DNA of 64,000 nucleotides from Nemopilema nomurai (taxonomy: Eukaryota; Cnidaria; Scyphozoa; Rhizostomeae; Rhizostomatidae): the NCBI GenBank assembly GCA_003864495.1, contig ML133388.1, positions 2,170,738 through 2,234,737 on the forward strand, given 5' to 3'. The notes under the pieces are model-generated. The model saw only the letters and a program-made list of their open reading frames with translations. It had not been told where the DNA came from and made no database searches. The translations under genes and the position numbers were made by a program. Within the stretch, counting starts at the first letter, position 1. Each line of letters begins with the position of its first letter. Positions 25,740 to 37,676 of the stretch are shown in pieces.

Positions 25740-28700
25740 CTGGATGAAGAGAAATCGCCCCATTCATCTGACTGTTTCTGCGTTTGCTGTTGAGGTTGCT
25801 GGGGCGGCTGTTGCTGTGGTTGTTGTCGAGCTGGAAAGTTACTTCCAGGGGGTGGTGTTAGACTCGGTACCTTCTGCCCAGGTGGAGGGGGGAGGACTCC
25901 AATTCCGGTAACTGCTGAACAAACATTCAACTTCAGTATTGATGCAACAGATGTTCAACAGATGTTTCGAATTGGCAAGCATCTCATAAATATTATATAG
26001 ACTATTTATATTAATATTACATAAGCTCTTTATATCAATATTATTTTTGAAATGTAGCCCAAGCAACCCATGCCATCGAAAAAGATACTCTTAAAACGTT
26101 GGAATTAAAGTCCTGTAAAAATTTGCAATTTATGCTTATTCTACTTGTGTGGGTATTCCGTGCAACAACCTTTGATATATATTTCTACTTTTAAGATTAA
26201 TGCTTCATACTGACTCCTTGTATTTTCGCAATGCAGTTTGACCTACAGCGGCTAAAGCCATCAAAAGAGGGCTTTCCTCTCTCAGTAAAGAGAATTGTGC
26301 TGTTGTGATAGGAAAAGCATTATTTTAAGCCCATTTCGATTACGTTCACATTGCAAACTGAAAGGATATCGCTAGCCAGTCAAAACTCTGTGATCAGAAC
26401 TCAAATTTTGAAAGGACAATCCAACACAGGTTAAAGGTGGCGACATAAAAAACTGACTGAGTATCGATTAAGTTAAGAGAGTTAATCAACAAGCATATAA
26501 TAATATTTGAAAAACTCTCTTGATCTGCCAATTGCATTTCCCCAGCAAGTCGAAATGCTTTTCTTGTTGTTTTCTTTGTTGGATAAAATTGAACGCATAA
26601 ATTTGTTTACGATATTCATCTTTTTTCTTAGTTTTCTTTTTCTTAGCAGTACTAAAATCAGTAGTTTAATGCATTTTCAGTATTAAGCTTTAGTTTGAAG
26701 GAAGCAATTTTGCATACTTACCCCCCTTCTGTCTTGGTTTCGGAGAGCCGGTTTTTTGCTAGGAAAAAAGGCGGTGTTCATGCAATCTAGGCAAAGACTT
26801 CCCTCTAAGAAATAGAGGCTATGATTTCGTTTATTTACTTTATCGTTTCTCACAGCTGAATAGACTGTTAAAAATACAGTTATATTCAATTTTTGTTCTT
26901 AAGAAAGAAACATTTTAAAAGACTGAACATGTTGATAAAATAACTTCATTCACCAGATTACGTCATGCAACGCTCGTGTCCTAGATTTGCCCCAGATAGG
27001 ACGGACCAAAACGAAGCATTTGATAAATTCTCAAAGGAAAATGGCTCAACTCACTCCTAAATTAATTTTAATGGTTTGACCATCTTTGAATCCTAAGTCC
27101 AGCTTCGGTGCATCTGTAACAGTTTCCTCCATGGCTTTGCTACTTTTCTCGCGTCTTAAAAAATAAGACAAAATAAAGCAAAATTAGAAAAGAATCATTT
27201 ACAATCAAAATTGTGTTAAATAAAGAAATTTATAAAAGAGATATGCCATATTAAGTCATGAAATATGCTTCAGAATTGGGTATTCCAATTATACTTTAGA
27301 AGCAATGGGTTTGGCAGAGATGCAAGAAATTAGATTGCTTAACTAAATCAAAAAGAAATGAAACATAGATGATATTGAAATAATCTACCATTACAGAATT
27401 TTAGAGAGAAATTTGAAAGCCTCCATCAATCTATAGGAGAACTTTGTAGACTATCAACTCTATAATTCTATTTACATGTCTTGTTTTTGGCTATGAATCT
27501 TGTTGAAAGAATAATGAAAAGCTTAATGGAATTTAGCTGAACCAACAGTACGGCTTATTCGCTTTTTTCGGCCTAAAAAACGAAGGAAAGTTTAAGTGAG
27601 GTTTCAGCGTCTTAAAAAAACCCGCGTAGATACACGACAGTTTAATTTTGGGGTTGATTAGCTTTACTAAGTGGTGGGTTCAGAAAGAGGGAAATTATTA
27701 CAAAACTAGGATTTGGGATTAGACAGTTTTAAACTGCACGTGAGTTTCGCTGCTGTCAGACAATGAGAGTTAAACGTCACGTGGCAAGTATTTGCGCTGA
27801 TTTAGTCTATGTAGACAATCGATTCAGAGTTGAAAATCAGAATTAAAAACCGAACCATATATGATTAAACGTTCTTTCTTCAACACTTAACGGCAACAGT
27901 AGAAAAAATTGTACTAGGAAAAGAGCGGCATAGAAATACGGTGTGATAAAGTGTGAAATGGATGGTAGAGGAAAGGGAGAAAGTCCACTCTGCTTTGCAA
28001 TGTTTTAGTGGTAGTTTTAGAAGCTCTAATAATATGCAACAAAATAATGATGATATGAACATTAACTTCAAATAATTAATGTATGATGAATCAGGATACA
28101 GAGGACACGCCGCGGCTCCGCGGTATCCCTTTCGCCGGAGAGGGCCTCTGAGGGATGATGATGATGAATCAGGATACAGCCACGTGCAAAGGTTAAGACC
28201 TGAGCAGATTCTTAAAAAATAGATTTGTTGACAAAACGCATCATAACATATCTTACATATCCAATGTACCTTAAAACAACTTGTCGGTAGTATTTTATAG
28301 TTCCAATTCATAAGAGCTCTTACATATATGCTAAAAGCTGAATTTTGTTTCAATTCCTTTCCTCAAACTTCTTTGACTTAAGACTCCAATTTTGCTTTAT
28401 TTTTTAAGGTTGTCCATGCATTTCTATCATATTTTTACATTTTAGACTATTAGGGCTATTACTGGCTTTGGTTTCGTTAAAAAATCAGACACAATTCTAC
28501 AACGATTAGGCACAGCTTCAATACTCATCATTTGTGGCTCTAGTTGTAGAAACAACAAGCCATATTTTTAGACAAGATTTCTTCCCAAGCCAAGATATCT
28601 AGAGAGTTTGAAGGTTTATGGGTGTGTCCTTAATCTAACATAATTTGATGAGTTGCAAAGTGCTGGACTGTATACTCGTCTGACAAGAAACTGCAGCCAA

Positions 28701-31700
28701 TCACGCCAAGCATGCTATAGCCTCCGTAGCATTAAACTGCATTCAATTGGGCCTCATAGATGCTGTAGTTCAATGTATTTGAGTCGATTCATCCAATTTT
28801 AAGCTAAATTTTGTGACATAATGTGAACCCTACTTCAGGTATAGGCTAAAGGTAAAACTGTGATACTTTCTATTGATGATAGTTAGTACAAAGCTGTTCT
28901 TAGATAATGGAATCTGATAATAATATTGTAATTTTACTTCAGTATTATACCTCCCATTCTTCGGATTACACCAACTACTATATGTCAAATATCTGCTGAG
29001 CAAAGATTCATCCACTTTCTGTTTCAGTGGGTGAGTTTTAATTACTTGCCCTTCCCAGGCTCAGTTGAAAAGACAGACTGTGTGTGTATGTAAATTGAAA
29101 TCATTTAGAAATAGTAGAAGACTTATGGCTTAATGTTTAGTTTAATATGCAAGTATGTCTTGAGTCTTTGAATATAACTACAAAAGTCAAAAAATCAGAG
29201 AGATAATATTAGTTTAGAAGTTAGTGTTAATTAAGCTGAAAAGTAGTTAGGTGTTGAATGAAGGTCCAGTCTGACTCTTACACTAATTTAAAAAAACAAC
29301 AAACAAAATTACTTGAAATGATCTTGCAATGTAACGTTGAAATCAAAAGAATCCCCTCTGTCATTGAACCCCATTCCTATAAATGCATGCTTGCCTAGGG
29401 AGCAAGAAGAATGATTAGCCTTTAGACTGTGTTCACACAAAGCTTACTGGTTAATCAGCCATAACCAGTATTCTCAACTCAAAGGTGTTATCTTACTGTT
29501 TTCCTGATGCAGTATGAGTAATCATGGAAACCTAAGAGTTTGTTTATTCAATATAGCACAAAGGAATGTTTAACAATGTTTGAATCTCTGGCTAAGACAA
29601 CTTGGTAGATTTTTGTAAACTTGGTAAGCAGTACTGATAGGTGATAGGGCGTAACAAGCTCTAGTCTGGTAAAATTACAGAACTGCCTTACAATGTGCAA
29701 ATTTGTACATTCTCATATTGATGGGAAAGAATTACTTTGATCTCTAAATCACAAAAAGGGCAAAATTTTCTAAGATATTGAAATGCCATTGATCCTTCTC
29801 CAACAAAACTTAAAGCAGAGTTTAAAAAAAAAAAAGTTTGTGGGAAACTTAAAATCCTGTTCAGTTGTTATACCAGAAAAAGGATAACCATTTAACACAC
29901 AGTTTAGTTCCATTTGTTGTTTTCTTCTTTTTTGATGCTATATAGACCTTAGCCAGGGACAAATTTAAAATAAAACGGGGACTAAACATAGTCACAGTTA
30001 TAATATTCTTCTTCAGATCCCAATAGAGTGCTAAAGTGTGACATCACCAAAAGCCTATTTTTAGATTTTTTTAATTTTGTTCACATAACATAAAAGATCA
30101 TCATGAAAACTTCTTAGTATGCATAATTGGCCAAATATATTTCAAACCAGTTGAGATGTGAAAGATTTGAAGTTTGCTAACAAATAACTGTTACTTTGGC
30201 TCTATTTGTAAAGTTATAAACAGAGACTAAGAAAAGAGGTTTGATGGGGAAGAGCTGCTCTAATTTTGGGACTATATTTTGGAGAAGACATGAAAGTTTG
30301 GGAAACTATATTTCTAGAAAAGATTTACTTGAGAAATGAAAATGAAGATAATCTAAGATGGTAAGTGTCAATGCCTTGTTGAATTGGCATGGAATGACCC
30401 ATTTGACTTTCCTCAAAAGTTATTATATTCCAATTCGAAACTAGTCAAAAACTGTCCAAAATCCATGATGTATATATTGAAATAGTTCACTGGAAAATAC
30501 AAGCAAATTAGAAAAAAAATTTTAGACCATACTAGAATGCATTGGAAAATGTCAACTAACGAAAACATACCAGATGGATCTACAATTTTTATTACAAAGT
30601 ATCTGCTACTATCCATAACAGCTTCAACCTCAACACCAGGGTACTCATGCACAGGAGCTTGTGCAAATAGCTCTCCTGCAAGAGAAACATAAAAGTAAAT
30701 TAAACAAAATTCATCTCAAGAATACATCAGCATAAACACATTCTTTTTTTTGGACTATTATGGGTCTGAAGTTCCTATATTCTAATATGTTGTTGGTGCC
30801 TAAATGACAAAATTCTCATAACTGTAGGTCATCATTTTTCAGTTTCAAGGTCCTAGCAGCTTTAAAAAAAGATGGACTTCAAACTACAGATCTGACTTTA
30901 ACTATCAACGCTATGAGCATTCAGAACGAAAGCAACTCTTGTATCTAAAAATAAACTAAACCCAGAAAAAACCATAGTCTCATTTGACGTAAACATTTTT
31001 GGAAGTTTTTAAAGACAGTAGTAGATTGATCTTTAGGAACCTTCAGAACCTTTCTTTCTTATTTTCTCACATAGATATATGTTACCTGATTAGTTTCAGT
31101 GTCAAAATTTTTCATTATTCAGGTTCTAAATTAAAACTTTTGCTCTAAATAACACTTATGTTTATTGCAAAAAATTTTGCTATGATATTTTCAAAGATAA
31201 CAATTGCTCTAAAACAAAAAGTTAAAAACTATGGTTGGTATTATTCAAATGTGAGATGCAAAAATATTTTACTGGTAGAGAGAGATTTATGGAAAAAATA
31301 ACTTTAATGCTTAGGTCAATTTTTGGCTTGTACAAGCATTGATAATTAGATAACATCATAAATGGAGAAATACACTGCATGCATAAAAAATTTACCCTTT
31401 TCCTGGCACATTTTGTAATAATTTTGAAGAAAGTGAATCATTTTGCTGCAGGGTTATAGTGACTAATTTTGCATGTTATATTGCAATTCATATTAGGTCC
31501 ATACCTGAAATCTTATCTTCAAACTTTATGAAGCACTGTTCAGCCAAGGTCACAATTTTAAGGCGACCTGTCCATTCAGGCTGATCAAGTTTCCAGTCTG
31601 CAGCTCTAGAACCAAACAAATTTTACAAACATTACCAAAAAAATTGTTAGGTTGAAGCCACACTTATATGGTGCAGCAGCTTGACAATATCATGATAACC

Positions 31701-33053
31701 TCACAATGAAAAACATTTACGTGGCCCAAAAGCCAAAGTTCTAGTGACCAGCAAAGGTGCGAGGATGGCTAAGTTGTTAGAGGTGCTGACTACATCTTAA
31801 AGGTCTGTGGTTTGAGTCCCTGTATGACCAAACTTTTGCCCAGAATGAGGAGAGACACCAGCTCCCTGTTATTCCAGGCATAGGAATCACAAGGTGTGGT
31901 CACATCAAGAGAAAAGGTCACTGCTTGATAAGCATAAACTTCTGACTGTCTGAAGAACTTCACATGCTAGGTAAAATCGAATGCATTGGAAAAATTTATT
32001 AGGCATTTCAAAAAGCAACTGATAACCGGGTCTGCAGAGTATGGCACTTTTCAACAAGATCTCCCGTGTGCACAAGCAAAAAGACTGGTGTGCCGGTGTG
32101 CACCACCAAATATTTTTGGTGTGCTGGTGTGCACCAGCTATTTTCCCCTGCTATGGTAAAAGCTGCCAACCTCACCAGTCCCAGACCCAGCATTATAAAA
32201 TGAGTGAATATATAAAATCATAGCCCTGCTATTTTTCAAGGATACTTTAAGTTTATTTTTGAAGTATACTGTTGGAGATAGCACAAGTTTTAATTTGTAC
32301 CTTTGTCAAGTATGATTCATCATATCTCAAATTTTTCGTACACAACTGTACTTGTTTTTATCGGCTGACATTTTCTATAGGACCACACCCAACCACGCCC
32401 ATCTTAGCCACACCCAAAAATACAGGTGTGCAACAGGTTTTGTACAAAAATATCTCTGGTGTGCGCATGCCATACTCTGCAGACTGGCTGATAACTAGGA
32501 CAGGTCTCAACATTTCAATACCTCATCATAGGCATGCATAAATTCCATTACATCATCTAAATTTACCATGGCTTGTTTACATGGAGTTCTGATACATGGA
32601 GTTTGAAATTTTTAGTGTTCCTTCTTCCAAGCAACTCCAAAATCTCGTCAGACATAAACTCCTCTTGCATCGTGTTGAAACTTATGCCTAGCCTACCTAA
32701 TGTTGGCTTTTTAGTTCTTACAATTGTCTCACCCTAAAGCAGCAACTTCAAATCATTATCTCGTGATATCAGGAAGTTGACTAACAAAAAATATGTTATA
32801 CCTAAGCATAAAAAATTCATCGCCTTTATTTAGAAATATTTATCTTTTGCAGTTCATAAGGGATGGCCTAATTTCATCATTTATTAAATGTCGCTATAAT
32901 TGTGCAACAATAAACTGAAGTGGAGTGCAAAACTAAAATAATACGTCGCCAAGGCATACAATACCTGTATCCTCTACTTGTTGCCCTGGGCGGAATGCGA
33001 TATACAAAGCATTCCGGTTTGACGCACAACACTCTTTCGTAATCATCCTCCAT
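25740..33053 (-). CDS. NECAP: NECAP (adaptin ear-binding coat-associated protein), seven exons placed
   Basis: NECAP is a clathrin-coat accessory protein that binds AP-2 and AP-1 and acts at the plasma membrane and endosomes. Minus-strand exons are 32965-33053, 31505-31605, 30571-30675, 29313-29394, 27055-27154, 26722-26758 and 25740-25914, with agreeing phases. The start is [20 protein letters not shown]. The PHear domain follows, with [40 protein letters not shown] and [19 protein letters not shown]. Next is the [16 protein letters not shown] segment, then a basic [12 protein letters not shown] linker and a Pro/Gln-rich tail with LPPPPGQK and the AP-binding WxxF motif DEWGDF. Between exons 4 and 5 the usual WVKQE segment is replaced by [10 protein letters not shown], so a microexon may be missing from my model. 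The final exon is not found; alternatively the frame reads through to a stop near 25700. Vertebrates have two paralogues (NECAP1, NECAP2); this is their invertebrate counterpart. Confidence 0.93.
28081..28180. repeat. Short direct repeat around a GC-rich hairpin (NECAP intron 4)
   Basis: GATGAATCAGGATACAG occurs at about 28085 and again at about 28163. Between them lies a GC-rich segment with the inverted pair CCGCGG..CCGCGG and a TCCCTTTCGCC..GGAGAGGGCC stretch. The GC content differs sharply from the AT-rich intron around it, which suggests an inserted fragment of unknown origin. Confidence 0.5.
31757..31990 (+). mobile_element. tRNA-derived SINE (NECAP intron 1)
   Basis: An A-box-like GGCTAAGTTGTTAGAGGTGC and a B-box-like GGTTTGAGTCC (31809-31819) lie about 35 bases apart, the arrangement of a polymerase III internal promoter. 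The 5' part resembles a tRNA of the Leu/Ser type, without a clear acceptor stem. A unique tail of about 170 bases follows. It runs antisense to NECAP. The tRNA parent is not certain. Confidence 0.6.
32027..32487. mobile_element. MITE with 8-bp target duplication CTGATAAC (NECAP intron 1)
   Basis: The left end CGGGTCTGCAGAGTATGGCA and the reverse complement of the right end, CCAGTCTGCAGAGTATGGCA, agree at 18 of 20 bases. CTGATAAC stands directly outside both ends (32019-32026 and 32488-32495). The body is about 460 bp and contains GGTGTGC and GTGCACCA units in both orientations near the left end. There is no coding frame. An 8-bp duplication again points to a hAT-type transposase. Confidence 0.8.
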
Positions 33054-34649
33054 TTTGCACGGTTCGAGGAACGAAAGCGCCCCCGGAGAGGCACGAGCGA
33101 AATTCTTGTTTCGCAGGAAGCCACAAAAAAGTCAGGACTCCATTTTCAAAATGACATAGAAGACCACTTTTTGCTTGAGTTCGCTTCAGGGCCGGCGAAA
33201 CAGAGGGGCCGGGAGGGGCATGGCCCCCACTTTTTTGGCTAGCTATAGCATATGATATTCATTTTTCAAATCATTACACAGAAGCTGCTTTGATGCAGCG
33301 TGCATCATTATTGCATAATAATTGCCATTGTTGTAATGCCGACTGCTTGCCACATCCGTACAACAAATCTGAAATCACTTAATTAAGTTTCATTAGTTAA
33401 GGCTTGGAGTTTACGAGATGCCAGGAATATTGTTAACTTGAATATGTCGAAGTCTGCGTCCATGTGGCAATTCTGAATTCGAGGACGTCTTCTCTTTGTA
33501 CGGGAGCGAGATCGATTTTAATGCACTGGAAGTCGAAGGAGCGACTATGAAGACACTGCTAAATGCTAGAGGATTACATTGTTTCAGAGACTTGCACGAA
33601 AGTTTACGCGTACTCAATGACAATCCAGCTACATCATGCACTCCAGACAGGGGCGCAACTAGGATAATTTAAGGGCAGGGGTTTCGTGGTAGAAATGGTT
33701 CGTGGTTGTAACCCCCACACCCCCCCCCTTGGATGCTTGAAGACGTGGTTAAGATCAATCATGTCTAGTGACAGATTCAATGCCTTGGCCCTGCTTAACG
33801 TCCACAAGGAGTTCATAGATACTTTGGATGTGGTCTAATTCCACATGAAATCCACACAACAGAAATCCAGAAGTTGTCAGATTTTGCTAAAAATTTATAT
33901 CGAGTGATAAAGATAGCTGGGATATGTATATTCTGAAATTTGTCAACTTCATACCATTTTTCGTTCCTGAAATGTGGCCTATATATATAAATATATATAT
34001 ATATATGCACTTATCACATTCTACGATTGATGCCGCAAAATATGTTCTTTATATGTTTCTTATAACGTTGTGAATGACCATATTAGAGCTTTTCATGCCC
34101 CCCCTCACTTTAATTTTGGTTTCTAAAGGGCTTTTGAGCAGAGGAGGGGGGGGGGGGGTGTAACATGATAAATTTACCGACAGGGTTGATTAATGATAAT
34201 TGATCATAGCGCACAAATTTTACACTCTAGTACCTCAGTGGTTCCTTTGTGTCTAAACTGGATATAACAAAAGTGCAAATCTAAGTCTTCCCCGAAATAC
34301 CGACACGCTTTTAAAGTTTTTTCAACTTTTACCGACAGACAAAAAATTACCGATGGCTTCTACAAAAAATGTGACCCCTGTAGCACTGCACTCTGTGGCA
34401 CTGAAAAATTAGGTATTCATAATTGATATAAACCAGTAGCAAAATTACTGAAAATTATGGGTTTGTGTGAGGAATAGAGGGGACTGAAAAAGTACAATTT
34501 AGCGTTTTAAACACAACGCATCGTTTGGTTTTCACATTTCAAGCACAAATTCGTTTGACAAAAGAAGAACCCTTCTCTAACTGTCCAAGTTTAGAATCAA
34601 AGTCCGCATTACCACAAGGGTCCAAGAAGCAAACCTCTTCAGGGTAATC
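33054..34649. other. Shared upstream region of NECAP (minus) and SDR (plus), repeat-rich
   Basis: The two genes diverge with about 1.6 kb between start codons. Both promoters must lie here, although no motif was assigned. Much of the space is filled by G-run/C-run repeat fragments: 33188-33240 (GGCCGGCGAAAC...CCCCCAC), 33639-33735 (GGGGCGCAACTAGG...CCCCC) and the MITE relative at 34139. An (AT)n run lies at about 33980-34005. Confidence 0.5.
34139..34385. mobile_element. Second, truncated copy of the 22-kb hAT-like MITE
   Basis: It shares long stretches with 22020-22215 in the same orientation. Both contain a poly-G run then GTGTAACATGA, TTACCGACAGGGTTGATTAA, ATTTTACACTCTAG, CCTTTGTGTCTAA and CGAAATACCGACACGCT. 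This copy lacks the CAG..GCCGAAG inverted ends. It carries about 45 extra internal bases (two further TTACCGA-like units) before GGCTTCTACAAAAA, so the 22-kb copy is an internal-deletion derivative or this one gained a duplication. Confidence 0.75.
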
Positions 34650-37600
34650 ATGGCGAACAGAGAAGTAGAAAGTGATGGCAGCAGCAGGTTTATAAAGCCA
34701 GCCCCTGAGCAGACTCGAAGTATTGCTTTGATACTTGAATTTATCAAGACCGTTATTGATGTGAATATTATCATACTGTTAGCGATTTTCAGGTTTTTCG
34801 TTCCAGTTGAAAAGAAAGACCTGAGTGGAGAAGTTGTTGTCATAACTGGCGCTGCAGGATATGTCGGGAAGCGCCTGGCTTTACGATTCGCTGCTAGGGG
34901 TAGGTCGATATACTAATACACATAAAGTTTTCTGCAAGTAAAAGACTTTCGCTATACATAAGCTTTAGAGAGTGAATTTATGTAGTAAAACGGTGTTTAA
35001 TTTAGCAATGTTGGCAGTAATTCTGACGGATAGGGGGCGGGTCGTTCAAAGTTTCTTTGTTTATTGTGCTACTTGAAATATAACTGGTTTCGTGTAATTA
35101 CGATACCTTGTTACTGGTAGTAGCACCATTTTTTGCGCATGAATGTAATTCAAAATCTCTACTCAAAACATGCCAGTGCCTGCATCAATCATAATATTGT
35201 TTTCCATAATTAAAAAGAGAGACTATATAAATTTTCATATTTTTTACAGATATCACATTTGAATATTATTATATTTTATGGAATTTTTAAAGTAAATGAC
35301 TAAAAAACTGTGTATGACATTATTGTGACATTGCATAACCTTTAACTGTTGTTTAACCTTTTGAATATGTTTTCCACATGAATACTTGACAGTCTGATTA
35401 ATGCAAAAAGTTAATTTAGACAAACATTCTTTCACATTTTGAGTTCCTTCTCGATAGGTGCTACAGTCATTCTCTGGGATGTGAATAAAGCTGGGTTGGA
35501 AAGTGTTGCCAAGGAAATTAAAGACAGTGGTGGAAATGCTTTTCCCTTTTGTTGTAATTTAAGGGATAAGCATGACATCCAAAAAACAGCTGCACAAGTT
35601 TCAAGAGAAATTGGAGACCCTACCATTCTTGTAAACAATGCAGGCATTGTTATTGGAAAGTTCCTCCTTGAGTTAAGCGAGAGTGACATTGAAGCAGCAT
35701 TTGATGTGAACATTTTGTCACATTTTTGGGTATCTAGCATAATTTCTTATTTATATAATTTAAAATATGATATAATTTTGCTAGAAATTAAAGCTTTAAT
35801 GATTATAATTCTGGTCTCAAAACTTATGATCTAAAACTTCTTTAGCATGCATTTCTTTGCAAATGTTCTACTGCAATGCCAATGCTTTTCAACTTTTACT
35901 AGTGCCAGAGTCGTTGGTGCATAATGCATCTTTTTTGTTTAGCAAGTTTCTTTAATTTATCTACTAAAAGCCAGTTTGATTATATTTTTGGGTTTATAAT
36001 TGCTGGCCATACCACCATTTCACTGTGTTTTGGTTTCCAAATTAGTAGAAATAATAGACATCATGCAAAACATATCCATCATAACTGGTATTTCTTTTTA
36101 ATTTTGAATGTTCGTAAACTGTTTAATAAATGATTCTGTCCTAGACTACCAAGGCATTCCTACCTGCAATGATGAAAAACAATCATGGTCATATTGTTGC
36201 AGTTGCTTCTATTCTTGGGACTGACGCTTTGGCTCAACTCACCGAGTATTGTTCCACAAAATATGCTGTCAATGGATTTATGCAGTCACTTCGAAGGGAA
36301 TTTGACCTTCTTGGTTACGATGGGTTGTATTGTACAACTGTGAATCCATTTGTCATTGATACTGAGTTGTTTCGAGGTGTAACAATCAGGTCTGTTTCTT
36401 TATGAAGGTGTCTTTTTCAAAGTTGGTTGTATTAAATGTGAGGAGACATGAAAATGTATATGCATTGATAATGTATGTATATGATACACAAATAATGAAA
36501 TTGTATTGTTTACCACACACAAAAACATGCTTGGAATTTTGCATAGCTTTAAAATGCTATTGAGAAATGCTTTGTATAAAAATGTTCATGTTCATGTATA
36601 AATCTTTCTAGTTTTGGCTAAAAGTCTTTCTACAACATAAAAATTTTAGCATGCCAGATTCCTCTATAGATATTGCTTTCTTGATGTTTGTTGGTAACCT
36701 GTTAAATGCTTCCTTTTATTATCCTAGGTTCCCAAATATGCCACTTTTGAATGTCTTGAAGCCTGACTATGTTGCTGACAAGATAATGGAAGCAATAGAG
36801 TCTAACCAAATTTTGCTGAACATTCCAAGATTTTGCTACTTCACACCCCTTCTTGCTAGGTAAGCACTTTATCCATTATGATCCAGTGCTCAGCATGGAA
36901 AACCTAGCAGGGCTTCATTAGCATCAAGGGTAGTAGAAATTTTGCAGACAGAATTTCCTGTATTTGTCAGATGTAACCATGCTCCATGTTGGAGGGAAAA
37001 CTTGCTGATGCTGCCTTTTTGTTTAGTGGTAATAGCTTTTTTGTTGCAAAGAAAGAACATTTTTCTTAAAGTGTGTAGAGGGTCCTTTTGAGTGTTTTAT
37101 TATTTAGGGTGTCCTGTCCATTTAAGTAGAGTATTTGATAATCCAGTTTTCAGGCACTGATATGTCTATATTCATTTTTATTTCCAGAACAAATTGTGAA
37201 ACAAAAATTGTCAAAAGAAATCATTCTCTTAATTTTTAATTATTGATTTTTCAAGCCACCACTTATTTCAATATTCTGTTATAGATATCATGGTTACTAA
37301 TTTCATTTATAAACTTTTGGCCATATTTTAAACATTTAACTACCTCCTATTATAAGCTCACTATTATAAACAGCACCCCTTGGTACCATGCTTATCATGC
37401 TAAAAATAAATTCATTTATTTTTAAGCCTGAATAACAATAATGGGTTTAGGATATTTGGTGCATTCCTGAATCAGGCATTGTTGCATTTATCACCTTTTC
37501 TACTCTATTCTAACCTACCTACGCTACCCTTTGTCTGTGTTTGATTGTTTTTGCATTCATTAATGAAAATGTTATTTTTCAGCATATTGCCAATGAAAGC

Positions 37601-37676
37601 TGCTGATCGGTTGCAGAAGTTTGTTGGCTCCACCACTGCTATGGCATCTTTCATGGGAAGAAAGAAGGGCACATAA
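34650..37676 (+). CDS. Short-chain dehydrogenase/reductase, SDR16C-like (retinol/17-beta-HSD11 type), 330 aa
   Basis: This is a membrane-anchored NAD(P)-dependent oxidoreductase of the group holding RDH10, SDR16C5, DHRS3 and HSD17B11/13, which act on retinoids or steroids at ER or lipid droplets. Five exons have matching phases: 34650-34899, 35458-35729, 36145-36389, 36728-36859 and 37583-37676, totalling 993 nt with stop. Residues about 24-50 form the N-terminal membrane helix. The cofactor motif TGAAGYVG is at 66-73, an acidic residue D91 after strand 2 (LWDVN) favours NAD(H), and NNAG is at 143-146. The catalytic tetrad is N168, S196, Y209 and K213 (YCSTK). Length suits the family. The glycine motif differs from the common TGAGSGIG. 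The substrate cannot be told from sequence. It starts 1.6 kb from NECAP in the opposite direction. The domain assignment is sure; the subfamily is inferred from the N-terminal anchor and C-terminal pattern. Confidence 0.94.
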
